Assembly (NCBI GenBank): GCA_018287875.1
Contig: JAGVVL010000025.1
Location: forward strand, 2,480,001 to 2,544,000
Length of the DNA: 64,000 nucleotides
Direction: 5' to 3'
From: Nigrospora sphaerica
Lineage: Eukaryota; Ascomycota; Sordariomycetes; Amphisphaeriales; Apiosporaceae
This document shows positions 11,647-23,701 of this stretch, piece after piece (position 1 is the first letter of the stretch; every line of letters starts with the position of its first letter). The position numbers and the translations under genes were made by a program. The notes below the pieces were generated by a model. That model did no database searches and had not been told where the DNA came from. It saw only the letters and a program-made list of their open reading frames with translations.

Positions 11647-13540
11647 CTTGTCGACAGATAGTTTCGGCTTGTCGCCGACGTCCAGTCAATCTTCAAGCTG
11701 GGGCCCACGAGGGCGGATGAAGAAAAACAAGGACAGTCGCAACGGGCGTTTGGCGGCGGCGACGGTGCGGGTTTTGTTCTTCGCCTGCAGGGGCGGTCAA
11801 GGCATGATTGCCCCCAGCAATTGAAACAAAGGCGCCTTTGAAGGACAGGATGCGCAGGCGGGTGCAGCGGCGATAGGGGGGAGGTAGCAAATACGGTTTT
11901 GTTGAGCTAGGTTCGTCGGCGCTGCGCAGCGGTAAGTTCTTCTCGCAACAGAGAGAGGCGTAAGTGAAGCTTTGTGGTCTTCCCGTCCGTTTCGTGGGCT
12001 GTCCACCTAATCCAAGGACCCCTCGATTTACCAAAGTACTTGAGATCTCGGTCCCTCTGGCGGCGGGCCTGGAAAGCTCCAGAGAGGCGCTGGGTACCTA
12101 GACGGAGCAGGCGACTGGACTTGCAGACAGGGCTACAGGGCTGGCTTAGGCTTGTGATGTCACCAGCTTGGCCAGTATGTAGGTCGGTACCAAATTTTGG
12201 GCAGGCCTTTTTGGGTGCTGACCCAGCAAAGCCTGCCCTACCTCATCGTACATAAGTCATACCTACCTTATCCCATGGGAAGAGATTTTGTATACGATGT
12301 TGCATGGATACTGAACATTGGGTACTTACTGGGGTATGTACCTTGCATACGAATTGCGCGACCGCATCACTCCCCTTCGTCGTTTGATGACGCCGATGAT
12401 GATATCAAGCTAGTGCAGCTGCCGAGAGGGACCGCCAAAACGGATACCCAGACCAGTTTAACACAATCCCTCCCGCAGCCCCGGCTGACCGGATCTCGCC
12501 GCAACTCTGAGTTAATTCATTCGCCCGTCCACTCCCGTCCAGCAAACATCGATCCGTCCCTACCGTTGCGTCTATCCGCGGACAAGCCCTTATCATCTGA
12601 CACTGGCGCCTCGCGCCTCGGCTCGCTACCTCGCTGCCGGGGGAGGGATGGGTATCGTGGGGCGAAGAAGCTGTGACCGAATACGGTTGTGCCAAGAGAC
12701 TTCCTAGTGGACGCCGCTTCTTATTCAACCGTCCAGCTGACGGGACCTTTTATCCACGTGTTCCCGTCAGCACCGTCGATACGCACTTTCAGCGTTCACC
12801 GGTGTCCGTCTCTATGGCGCCTTGTCCGCCTGACAGCACGTACCCGTGGAAGCAAGGGAAACAAGTGGCCGATGCGGACCGCAGATACAGGCACAGACAC
12901 GTTCAAGAGACGAGATTCAGGGACCGGTAATGCGTGTAATTAGAAGCTCTATTAGTATTCCCAAGGCCGCCATACAAAACCTCGAAGCGCGCGTGCCAAG
13001 TCCCGGCACATGCGGTTCGCACACCAACGTTACTTTATTTTTTCTCAACCGAAACCGGTGCGCCCATATGAGGGCCGCTTTTCTTGCCTGGATATTCATG
13101 CCTCGTCACTGGACGTCAAGAGCGGGGAGCGCAGGCCCCCCAAGTCGTTCTCCCTTCCGGATAATCGTCACGCCATCCCACCCATGCCCAAACGAACCAG
13201 GACCCCGCGCGCGGCCCCTAAAGCACTCTCCCCTTGTCCTCCTTCACGTCCGTCACCGCAGCCAAGAAAGCTTCTATGCTGGGGATGCTGGGCCCGAAAT
13301 GGTACAAGGTGGAGGTCGCGTATTATACAGAAGTCTTCCTGTCGGAGACAACGGGTCGTTCTGCTAGGAACCACAAGTGACTCGTCCGGAGAGGACGTAA
13401 GTTGAGAAGGGGGACGCGTCATTTCGCCGTCTCGCAGTTTGTATTGCCCGCGCCCGTCAAGAATGGAAGACATGTTCTGCTCCGCCGTGGGCCCCGCCAC
13501 TGCACCGTGTCCGAGGCCCTCGATCCGAGACAGAACTCGG
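11647..13540. other. Intergenic between ale1 and vrg4
   Basis: About 1.9 kb holding the ale1 promoter and the vrg4 3' UTR. Short open frames (for example 12197-12676 plus, 12846-13367 plus) have no motif or splice support. Confidence 0.5.
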
Positions 13541-14846
13541 TTATGAGTTGGCGTCGCGGTTGCTCTGCGAGCTGGCGCTGACAACATTCGGCGCCGCCGT
13601 GGGCAGTGTGTTCTTGCTCACGTCGGCCTGGCGGATCTTGGACCAGGTGTAGATGGTACCACTGACGAAGCCGAGGAAGATAGCCAAGACACTGCCGACA
13701 GTGACGGGGGCGGCGAAGAAGATGAAGCCGCTGATGGCAATGGGCAGCTTGTTCAGGGCGCCCACCATCGAGTACGTCGTCGAAGACGTGCACCGGATGC
13801 ACCAGGCCGAGCAGTAAGAGATGAAGATGGCGGCCATGCCCGAGTACACCATACCAATCATGATCTTGTTCTTCGTCTCGGGCGGGAAGTTCTTGGCGAA
13901 GTTCTCGGCCGACCAGTCCTCGGCGATCAGCGAGGCAACGACGAGGACGGGGATGGTCAGGAGGTTGTTGTAGAACATGGCTACGAGCAGTTAGCGATTG
14001 CCCCGAGCCCCGGGGTTTGTGGTTCGTGAGCACTTACTATCCCAGTCCTTGAAGTTCATGCTCTTAATCTTCTTGCGCATGCCCAGCATGTACGAGGCCG
14101 TGCAGAAGACGTTCAGGCCCATCCAGGCGTAGCCGGCGTTCAGGGTAGCCAGGGCCTCGGCAGCCTCGGTCGTCTGGCTCGCGTGCGTGGTATCGGCCCA
14201 GGCAGCGATGACGGACGAGAGGACCATGAGACCGAAAGACAGGAGAGCCAGAGGCGTGACGCTGCCGCCGAACCAGAGGACCTCACCGTAGGCGATGACA
14301 ATGATGGTCAGGTTCTTGAAGATGGTGTAGACGGGAACCGACAGGTACTGCAGGGCCTTGATGCTGGTGTAGATCATGCCGACGAGGAGGAGCGAGATGG
14401 GGAACCAGCGCTTGCCCTTGGCGGCGTCAAAGGGAGCCAAGTTGGTGATGAAGCCCATCTGCCGCGCGACCTCAATCGTCGCAATGCACACGATGGACTG
14501 CGACGGGAAGCCATGTCAGTATGCGGTGGCGCGACGAGAGGGAGGGGGGCGAGCGTCATACCTGCACAGCAAGGTAGAAGAAGTTCATGTTCCATTCGCC
14601 GCCCGAGACAACATACTTGTTGACCACGGTCATGCTGATGGACGACAGACAGTAGGCCATGATGGAGGCCAACGGGCTGTTCTCAAGCTTGTGCCACGAC
14701 GCCATCAGGCCGGGCTGCTGCAGAGGGATGCGCCCTCCTTGACGCGCAGGGATGAAAGCATCCTTCTCGTTGCCCGTGGGACTCCTGGGGCTACGGCCCG
14801 TGTCGGACATCTGCACCACGTAGTCGTCGTTCTTCTTCTCCGACAT
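13541..14846 (-). CDS. vrg4: GDP-mannose transporter (Golgi nucleotide-sugar antiporter)
   Basis: Imports GDP-mannose into the Golgi lumen in exchange for GMP and feeds mannosylation of proteins and sphingolipids; essential in many fungi. Exons on the minus strand are 14846-14562, 14497-14038 and 13980-13541, giving 394 residues, the usual family size. The N-terminus is a cytosolic, Ser/Arg/Asp-rich tail (about 50 residues), followed by about ten hydrophobic segments of the DMT/TPT fold, beginning SPLASIMAYCLSSISMTVV. The GDP-mannose binding motif GALNK is present in SMVGALNKLPIAI. A second conserved block is FKNLTIIVIAYGEVLWFGG. In-frame codons run upstream of the chosen ATG, but the match to family N-termini begins at MSEKKND. 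It ends in a Ser/Asn-rich tail. Confidence 0.93.
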
Positions 14847-16443
14847 GATGGCGACGGGGACAGAGGGACGAGGGGTCGGCAGGAGTGGCGATCTCTGCGA
14901 GGCTTGTGCACCGGGGCCGGGGTCGGCAGGCGTGCGACGTGTCGTGAACAACCTAAAGGACGGAGGGAACGAGGGTGACGGGGTCGCAGGCCGCTGTCGA
15001 AGAGAGCGTGTGCACTTCGGATGCAAGCAATTACGTGCGTCGGCGTCGGCGTCTGACGGTCGATGACAGGCAGGTGGAAAGGGAAGGAAAAGGAGAGGGA
15101 AGAAGAAAAAAATAGAGGCTACTTTTGCAATCGGGTCAGCGTCCTGGACGATTGGGGGATGGAGATTCGAATGGCGCTGATGATAAAAGGGGAAATTGAC
15201 GGCACTCCCATTCGAGTCCAATGGGCTGGCGTCTGGCAGCTGGTCGAGTCTCGCCTTGGCCTGGGCCTCAGGCCTTTGGGAGCCCTGAACAGGTTGGCGG
15301 TAGGGACATGTGGAAAAATGGCTTGGGGGAGTGGAGACAAAAGGACACGAGCAAGGGAACGCGCGTTGCCTGATCCGAACGCGATTGTCCTTTCACCAAC
15401 GTGTATCTTGTACATGGCACCGAGACCCTGGAGAACGCGGACCCTTATTAGACATTCCAACCCCCTGGAACTCATGATAAGATCTAGATGGACTGCTTTC
15501 CGTGTGTACGCACGTGTGTGTGCGCGCGTGTGCGTGTGCCTGTTTCATCTGCTTAAACACGTACGCGGGCCCCCTCATCGCTGGACAAATACTTGGCACA
15601 CTGCCTTGTATTGCATGCTTTCGCATTGTGAGGAAAGCTTGTACATGGTACCATGCACATACAACTATCCTACACAGCCAGCCGTCGGCGATTCCAGAGC
15701 CAGCTGAAGGCCCGGCTATACGAGAAGCACTCGCCGGGGATAAGCCACCCTGCCAAGACGCTGCCCGTCGTTATAGCCCCGTATGTCGTGCTTAAAATTA
15801 GAACAAACCACCGCTCGTCTCCACACCGCCCGCGGAGAGATAAGGTTGGCCTGGATCAATTGTGTCCCAGAAGGCCAACCCGCCACGATTCACATAGCAA
15901 AGCTGTCTGTCTTCCACCACGGATAACTAATCGGGCCAGCAAATTTGGCCTTGTCTCACAGGGAGAAACTCGTCTTCGCTGTCGGTCCTGCCACGTAGGT
16001 ACGGGCGTATCAAACCGGCCGTGCGTCCTGGAGGGATGAATGTGTCGCCGTATCCGGGCCATACAGACAAAAGAAAAAAAACCGATATTTGGGATTCGGG
16101 AACAGAATTGGAGGACTTGCCCACATACAACGGCACAGATGGGCTCGGGCGGGCCGTGGCAGCGATCACCTATCTGGCTACATGTATGTAACTATATCAA
16201 CGAATAAGCACAAAAAGGAACACGGTTCCAGACGAGCTAGCAGTATCAACACTGCCTGGATGGGCTGGGCCGCTGCCACATCTGCGCAAGGGAAGACCCC
16301 CACCCACGCCCGCAACGCTATGCAAACAACCCCCCCCCGGGATTTGACCACAGTTTGAGTTCTGACCAAGGTTGGCTGCAAGTCTCCGGCGTCAGATGTA
16401 AGCATCCACGTACATCCAGATCACGGGCCAGGACGGGCCAAAC
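14847..16443. other. Intergenic between vrg4 and the SDR gene
   Basis: The first about 300 bases are the vrg4 leader. A GT/GC-rich simple repeat lies at about 15501-15540. Open frames such as 15063-15707 have no recognisable content. No supported gene. Confidence 0.5.
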
Positions 16444-17707
16444 TCAGCTGGCCAAGTCGGGATCCTGCCCCTCGCCGCTCGAGTCCATGGCTTCGTCGCC
16501 TTCGTCGCGGTCGGCGCGCTCCTGCAAGGCCGCCGGGGCGCCGCCGGCGAGGGCCTCGGCGGCCTCGGGCGGCAGCGCGTGGTTGAGGTGCTTCCAGTCC
16601 TCCAGCTCCTCGGTGACGCTCCGGAGGCGGTCGCGGATGCTCTCGATGGCGTAGCTGCCCAGCACCAGGCGCAGCGGCGGGTAGGAGCAGTGGCCCAGCT
16701 GCCAGACCAGCTCGGCGCACTTGACAGCGCTCGTCGGCTGCTTGTCGCCCAGCCACTGCACCATGCGCTTGGCGTGCAAGGCGGGGGCGGCCGCGTGGGC
16801 GTAGGGCTCGCTGGCCGGCTTGATCAGGAAGTGCCCCCACGTCGGCAGCGGATTGTCCTGCGTGTCGGGCTCGTCACGGCGCACCAGGCCCGGCTCGACG
16901 AGCGTGGCCTTGACGTTGAAGCTGTCGATCTCGTAGAGCATGGCCTCGATCAGGCCCTCGACGGCGTACTTGGTGGCGCAGTACGGCCCCAGTCCGGGCA
17001 CGCCCAGCGCGCCGCCCGTCGAGCTGAAGATGAGGTAGCGGCCGCCGCGCTGCTCGCGGAAGTAGGGCAGCGACGCCTGGATAATGTGCAGCGTGCCCAT
17101 GAAGTTGGTCTCGAACTGGTTGCGCATCTCGTGCTCGTCCTGGTCCTCGCACGCGCCGATGACGCCGTAGCCTGAGCAGTTGGCCACGACGTCGATGCGC
17201 CCGAAGTGCTGCAGCGTGCGCTCGATGACGCGGGCCACGCTGTCGCGCGCGCGCACGTCGCACAGCAGCCCCAGGCTGTTGGGTGGCGGATGCTGCTGGG
17301 CCATGGCCTCGGGCGTCGTCTCGAACGTGCGCCCGACCGCCGTCACGAGATCACCGCGCGAGAGGGCGCATTTGACGAGCGAGCGGCCCATGTGGCCCGT
17401 ACCACCGAAGATCTAGGCGGTGGCGCATATGTGCGTGAGTACACGTAGAGACAGACAGGCCGGGGGAGATGGATGGATGCGGTATGCGTGTGACCGAACC
17501 CCCTCGGGCAGTATTGCTTTACCCAGGTACCTACATTATCCAGTAGGTACATCATGCCCGGGCGCGCCGGGGAAGGAACAAGCCGAACCGGGCGAGGGGG
17601 AAAAGAAGAAGAAGAAGAAGAAGAGGGAAAGAGGAAAGACTCACAATCCATACGAGTGGCTTTCTCGACGCGTTAGGCAGCGGCGGCTCGCAGCTCGCGG
17701 GTAACAT
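16444..17707 (-). CDS. Short-chain dehydrogenase/reductase
   Basis: An NAD(P)-dependent oxidoreductase of the SDR superfamily, 343 residues with the start chosen here; substrate unknown. Exons on the minus strand are 17707-17645 and 17412-16444, joined by a GTGAGT...TAG intron that contains a GAA run. The cofactor loop spans the joint and reads LVWI-IFGGTGHMGRSL: GGTGHMG fits GxxGxxG and not the classical TGxxxGxG. Other landmarks are CDVRARDS, NCSGYG (for NNAGxG), a catalytic Ser in IFSSTGG and YCATK for YxxxK. The C-terminal tail is acidic (ERADRDEGDEAMDSSGE). An in-frame ATG at 17818 would add 37 low-complexity residues, so the start is uncertain. The nearest genes, vrg4 and leuRS, share its strand but suggest no common pathway. 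Confidence 0.85.
17604..17623. repeat. (GAA)n run inside the SDR intron
   Basis: A run of about six to seven GAA/AAG triplets within the intron at 17413-17644. It is purine-rich on the plus strand, so polypyrimidine on the transcribed strand. Confidence 0.8.
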
Positions 17708-17819
17708 CACGCGCGCCCGTGACGTGCTGGTGCTCTCGGGCGACGTGAGGCCCTCGGACGCTTCTCTGGCTTCGGCCTCCATCGCTGCATCCATCCGCAT
17801 ACCGCCCGCGCGCGTCAAT

Positions 17820-18361
17820 AGATGCCCCGGCTGGCGCTCTCAAGCTGGCAGGGATGAGGCGAGCCAGCAGCAACCGCCGCGACTCGGTATACGTAAGAGG
17901 TAGAGAGGAGGCAGCCAATGAAGACGGACATGTGCGAGTCTCTGCGCGGGTGGGAGACGTGAGCCGTGCATTGGTAGTATTGACTTTCGACTTGGTAGAC
18001 CTGCCAACCCCGCATGGCGCCTCTGCCATTAATAACTAGAACATCATGGGGCCTCCATACCAGGGGGCCCCTCGCCTGCCGAGTTGCTCATCAGCCCGTG
18101 AAGCTTAATCCAACCTCGCGGATTCGTCCCCAAGGAGGGCTGAAGTATCCGTCGACCCGTCACGCGATTTCGAGTACGCCCATCCGCATCTTGCATTGCG
18201 AGTAAAGGGACCCCTCGCTTAACCGGGGGGGCATGCCGTCCGCACGCGCACGGATGTAATCCACGGCCAGCAGTCACTTCAAAAGCAAAAACCCTTGGCT
18301 TAACAATGCCGTCTAATCATCGTCGCCTTTCTTTTCTTCTTCCCGCGCTAAAGCGCCTAGC
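17820..18361. other. Intergenic
   Basis: Upstream region of the SDR gene and 3' flank of the leucyl-tRNA synthetase gene. Nothing further is seen. Confidence 0.5.
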
Positions 18362-21300
18362 TTACACTTCTATGTTCTCAAACAGGAACGTGGGCTGTTC
18401 CGGCACCGCCTGCGCCGCCTGAGGGGCGCTCACTTCGACCTCGCCGCCGCTCAACAGATCGGTACCCTTGTTGCTACCCTCCGTCACCTCAACGACCGCG
18501 ACTTCGGCCAGACCCGCCGCCCGCTTCAAGCTCGGCACCATCGACACCAGCGTCTTGGACTCGTCAAACGCCAGCTTGAGGTCCATGACCTGGCTGAAGG
18601 GCTCGCCGTCTCGGAGACGCTTCTTCTGGCGCTGGAAGAAGGGCATGGCGTCCTTCGCCTTGCCTGTCTTGGCGAGGCGCCCGCTCAGCTGCTTGTCCGG
18701 CACCGTCTGCGTGTTGTTGTCGGCATCCCACACCTCCTTCAGGATCTCAATGCACTCCGTCTGCCACTTGGGGAACTGCTTGGTCGTGAAGATGGTGAGC
18801 TTCTTGGGCTTCTTGGGATCAAAATTGGACGATTTGCCCTTGGCGAGCTTCTTGAGCTGCGCCGACTCGGCCGACGTCACGTTGGACTGCGTCGTCAGCA
18901 CAAAGGCGCGCGCCGCGCTCAATCCAGCATCAGTCGCCGGCACCTCGGGCCAGCGGGCAAGCTGGATCGACTTGGACTCCTTGAGCACCTCAAGCCACAC
19001 GTACTCGGCCCAGTGAGGGGCGATTGGGGCCAAAGCCAGAGCCTGGAGTCTGGTGTACTTGGCAATCACTGCGGTACAGGGTCAGCCGTCTGAATTCAAA
19101 AAGAAGAACCGTTGCAGTCCGCGATGCGCGGGTAACTGGTGTCACAGACGCTGGTAGCGCCAACGGAACGGGGAGAAGATACTTACGCTCCTTGTTCATC
19201 GGGATGCCAGCAGCGGCGCACGAGGTTCGGTAGACGTCCTTGGCGTTGTTGAAGTCGAAGAAGCCAGACTTCAGGGCCGACTTGTAGTTGGTCTCCTCGT
19301 AGTGCTGCTTGGCCTCGTTCATGAGAGCGTTCATCTCGTTGTCAAAGAGCGCATCCTCGAAGTCGTTCTTCTCGGTCCGGAGCTCAGTGCTCTTGGCCAT
19401 CTCCTCCAACCACTCCTTCAGGTTGTGAAGTCGGAGGATGGTGTTGTCGGCAACATCCTCGACAAAGTTGGAATCTTGGATCGTGTCGCCGGCATCGGCC
19501 AGGGCAACGCGGGACGCGTCGGCACCGTACTTCCTGACGACATCATCGAGCGTCATGAAGTTTCCGGTGCTCTTGGACATCTTCTCGCCGTTGAGCTGGA
19601 GATGTCCGTTGGCTCGGACACCACGAGGCCAGTATTCCCGAGGGAACAGGGCCACATGGTTGTACAGGAAGAAGGTCAGGTGGTTAGGAATAAGATCCTT
19701 ACCGCTCGCTCGCAGATCGAGAGGGTAGAAGTACTGGAACTCTCGTCGCATCGACTCGAGAGTCTCCTTGGGGATCTTGGATTGGGACAGGATTTCGTCG
19801 CTCATCTCCGTTCGGCAGAAGATATAGTCCCAGACCTCGTCCAGCATCTGCTCAGGGGCAATGTTGCCCTTGCCCTTTTGCCGCCCGAAGTTGTCGGAGT
19901 GCAGGAAATGAGCGATGGTGTAGTAGGCCATGTAAACGGTCGAGTCACTCAAGCTTTCCACCAAGAACTCAGGTGCCCAGGGAAGCTTGGAGCCAAGACC
20001 ATAGGACCTGGCGCAGGCCCACTGTTTCAGCCAGTCGAGGACACCCATAAACGCATTGCGGGTGTCGTTGGAGTAGGTGTTGAGGCCCTTGCCGTCCTTG
20101 TTCTCGACGTGCGCGACGACCTCGGCGCGCCAAGAGTCCTCGCCGTAGTCGATGTAGTACTGCTCCATCAGGGCGACGGTGCACTCGTCGCCGCTTCGGC
20201 TGACGACCTTGCCCTCGGGCTCGGCATACTCGAAAGCGAGACCGGCATCAATCAGCTGCTTGCGCACCTTGGGCTTGGCGTCCGCCACCTTCTCGTCCTT
20301 GAAGTCGCCAACGAGCATTGTACCTTGGTAGAAGCCTTCCTTGTAGGCAAGCTCCTTGGCTTCCTTCAGCTGATTAACATCCTTGGGAGAGGCGATCTTG
20401 AGTTTCTTAACCAGCTCAGGCGCGAGGAGGTTGGAGGTCGGCGTCTGGATGATGGGGATGATATCAGTTACCACCCACTCCTTCTGGATGCCGTAGTACT
20501 CGGGCTGTACACAGTCAGTATCATCTCCCCAATCAACAATTATACGCAGGACCTACCTTCTTGGCAAGCTCCATGATCATCGTGTAATCATCAGGCGAGT
20601 CCGACGGGACGCAAGTCACGACACCAGTTCCCTTGGTTTCGAGGATAGACTCCATGGGCAAGACGCGAACACCGTCTTTGTGGAAGCTGAGGGGCGCGTC
20701 AACACGCGAGCCAATGAGGTCGCTGCCTTGGATGTCGGCAGTTCTCTCCACGACGCCTTCCTTGGCGAAAATCTCCTGATAAGCCATGTTTCTCGCGGCT
20801 CTCTCGGTCATGACGTAGTACTCGTTCTCGTTGGCCTTGTAGACACCGTACTTGATCTTCGGCGACACGAAGCAGCAGGTCTGGCCATACATGGTTTCCG
20901 CCCTCAGTGTCTATTGGGGTGTAAGTTAGCTCCGGTATTCGAATGGGAAAAACACCGGGAGCGGGTAGCTTACAGCGGGAACAAGGTAGATATTGGCGCC
21001 CTCGGGAACCTTGCCCTTGACGGCCTCCTGGGCCTTCTCGGCAAACTCGAGAACCTCTGACGGGTCATCAGCGGCGTGCGGCGCAGCGTATGGCGCACAG
21101 AGAGGAACTTACTCATCTTGATACCAACGTAGATCTGGGGGTTCACACCCTCTCCCTCGCTGCGGTCATGGTCCATACAGGGCTGGCCGTCCTTGATGGA
21201 GTAGATGGTGTGCCTCTTTCCGAACTTGATCTTGTTCAGCTCCCTCAGGCGGTTCATCTGCCAGCGGACAAAGGCGTCGAAGTAGGGGTTGGCGTCGGTG

Positions 21301-22007
21301 GTCAGGAACTGCCTCCGCCAGTCGATTCTGCAACCAAAGTTGCTGAGGTCGTGCTTGACGAGCGGGGGGAAGTGCTCGAGCCAGTGGGCCGTGTCGGCAA
21401 AGAGGTGAATCTGGTCGGTAGCGATGCCCATGGCCTGCATGATCTGGAACTGGTACTTCATCTTGACTGCCTTGGCGTTGGCCTTGCCCTTTTTGGCGGT
21501 GAACTTGGTCACGTCCTCCTTCTCCTTCTTGGCGGCGGGCGCGGCCGTCTCGACGACGGGCTCATCCTCCTCCTTGTAGTTCTCGAAGTGCTGACCAAAC
21601 ATCTGGACCTCCTTGGCGAGCTTGTCGGCGCAGGCCTTGATGGGAAGGCCGGTGCAGTGGTAGCCCTGGGGCCAGAGGACGTTGACGCCCTTCATGCGGG
21701 CGAAGCCGGCATGGAACTCGACCTTGGTCCACGAGAAGGCGTGGCCCACGTGGAGACGGCCGTTCGTGTAGGGAAAGGCGATGGTGGCGTAGAACTTGGG
21801 GTACTTCTCGCGCAGCTCGGCGGGCGAGATGGCGTCGAGAGGAATGTCGGCGGTTGAAGGCGCATCGGTATTGAAGAGGCCCTGCTCCTCCCATGCCTTC
21901 TGGTACTTCTTCTCGAGGGCGATGAGGGTGTCGCGCTTCTCGGTGCCCTTGAGGTCCTTGAGGCTGGCATTCTGCATGCCCTCAACAATCTTTCCCGCGT
22001 CCGCCAT
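18362..22007 (-). CDS. Leucyl-tRNA synthetase, cytosolic
   Basis: A class I aminoacyl-tRNA synthetase that charges tRNA-Leu in the cytosol; 1118 residues, usual for fungal cytosolic LeuRS. Exons on the minus strand are 22007-21113, 21056-20974, 20910-20557, 20504-19187 and 19068-18362. All introns are GT-AG, and the frame closes. The ATP-binding HIGH motif is HVGH at residues 86-89, in [14 protein letters not shown]. The CP1 editing insertion follows ([15 protein letters not shown] region). KMSKS is exact at about residues 752-756, in [13 protein letters not shown]. The anticodon-binding and C-terminal domains lie downstream, including [12 protein letters not shown]. In-frame codons continue upstream to 22070, but homology starts at MADAGK, so 22007 is the start. 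There is no mitochondrial presequence. tRNA-Gly lies just upstream. Confidence 0.96.
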
Positions 22008-22839
22008 CTTTGCTGTCTGTGTGGTCGGCCTAGAATCGCGGTCACTCGGGGACTTCAAACGAGGGACCAAATCTGCTAATAACTGGAGGTTCCAACACCG
22101 ACCATCGGCGAAGAGTCACCGCGGGGCAACGGGTACGAGGGGTCTCTTTCCAGATTTTGGCGGGGTGGCGGTGTAGACCGGCAGAACCGGCGGCCCAGGG
22201 AACAGAGGCAAGGACGAACCTGGAACCTCACGCGCGGCATCAGTGACAGGGACGGGAAGTGCAGTCAGTGCAAGTATCGCAGTCTGTCGCCAGTACAGCT
22301 CCGAACCAAAGCCGCCGTTTTGTTTTCTTGGATTTGGTGTTGCAACTTTCACTTCGCGCTCCATTGAACTGAACAAGGTACACATCCCACAACCCGCTCC
22401 ATGAGGGCCAGGTTACACGGCTGGAGCAGCTAACGGGTACCGTCAACGGCCACGCCGGCTTCTTACCCGAAGGCAAATTTGAATGCCACTTGAAATCCAA
22501 CCTCACCAGGCCGGTGTTCTGTGGCTAGTAACTGTAACTGTATGCAGCAGGGCCAATGGATGCCTCCCAGCTCACACCGGCGCCAAAATGCGCTGCTCAT
22601 TCTGTAACGGTACATGCTTCACACAATCCACACAAACCTGACGCGGTGAGGTAACTTGCCATTGCTATTGCCACGGAGTGCTTCGCACGTCTTTAAAGGG
22701 TACTCAAGGCATCGCCAAAGCCACAAGATTCGAGATAGTGATGGTTTCACCAACCGACGCGAAAAGAAGAAGCCCAGGCGCCTGTCAAAGAGGGCAAAAA
22801 GTCATTGCGACGATGGCAAAAGGTTAAGACTATATGTCT
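22008..22839. other. Intergenic between leuRS and tRNA-Gly
   Basis: Promoter side of the synthetase gene. No other gene seen. A TTTT run on the minus strand near 22817-22820 could end transcription of the tRNA gene. Confidence 0.5.
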
Positions 22840-22910
22840 TGCATTAGCCGCGAATCGAACGCGGGGCCCATCGATGGCAACGATGGATTTTACCACTAAA
22901 CCACTAATGC
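22840..22910 (-). tRNA. tRNA-Gly (GCC)
   Basis: A 71-nt cloverleaf without intron. The acceptor stem GCATTAG/CTAATGC is fully paired, with discriminator A. The anticodon loop TTGCCAT gives anticodon GCC. The T arm CCGCG-TTCGATT-CGCGG is perfect and contains the B box. The D arm GTTTAGTGGTA matches eukaryotic tRNA-Gly. It reads GGC and GGU codons. Confidence 0.97.
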
Positions 22911-23701
22911 TTGAAAAAGTGTGTGATTAATTGAATAGACATCGTGAGCTGAAGAATCACTGCATCCGAAAGAAGAGAATCACCGTTGCTTTGCTTATGG
23001 GACAACGCGGTGTTGGGTGGGGGTGTTGTCAGGGACAAAGTCAACTTGAAACTCGTCGAGAACCACGTCGACAAAGTATGATCCACGTGGCTGATTGGGT
23101 CCTAAATTCAAAAGCTGTTTATAGTATTGCGCTGTTCGCACGTCGCGGACGGGTTCTCTATTTTGTGCTCGGTGCGAAACTTGAGCCATGCCAGCCCAGC
23201 CAGCTGTATCACCTGGAAGACGGTCGTGGCACAAGTGGACTGGATCGCACGTCTTGACGAGAGGCCTTCATGTTCGGTCCGACGGCTTCCCATATCAACA
23301 CTAAAATGAGCCAAGACTCTGCGTTGGCCAGCTTTGGTCGAAAGGCCATGCTTCTCTAAGCCGCGACATTCTGTGACTTCGAAGTCTCGGTTCAGCCCTT
23401 GGACCAGAAGCTCTTCGTTATAGAGACATGGATGATAACGGCTTGTCTCAATATACACACCCCAATACTGTCAGCTTCTCACAGAGTGTATGCCACCACT
23501 GTTTACAGAGCGTCGCCCTTCGCACAGAGCCATCCGTTCCTATCCTAGTGACCTTTTGTCGAACATGGATGTGTATATGTCCCGTGGTATCGCCCTGGCA
23601 TAACTCCTGTGTAAGTAGGCTATAACGGCTACTGTTTGAGCACCTCGCCTCCCTGTCGTCGCACTGTCGCTACAGCAAATCACTTGGTCCCAACATCGCC
23701 T
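22911..23701. other. Intergenic between tRNA-Gly and the WSC gene
   Basis: Short frames only; no supported gene. It includes the leader of the WSC-domain gene. Confidence 0.5.

Noticed and set aside
19302..20576. 424-codon plus-strand frame
   Set aside because: Antisense to the leucyl-tRNA synthetase exon with KMSKS; Val/Leu/Gly/Asp-rich translation typical of shadow frames.
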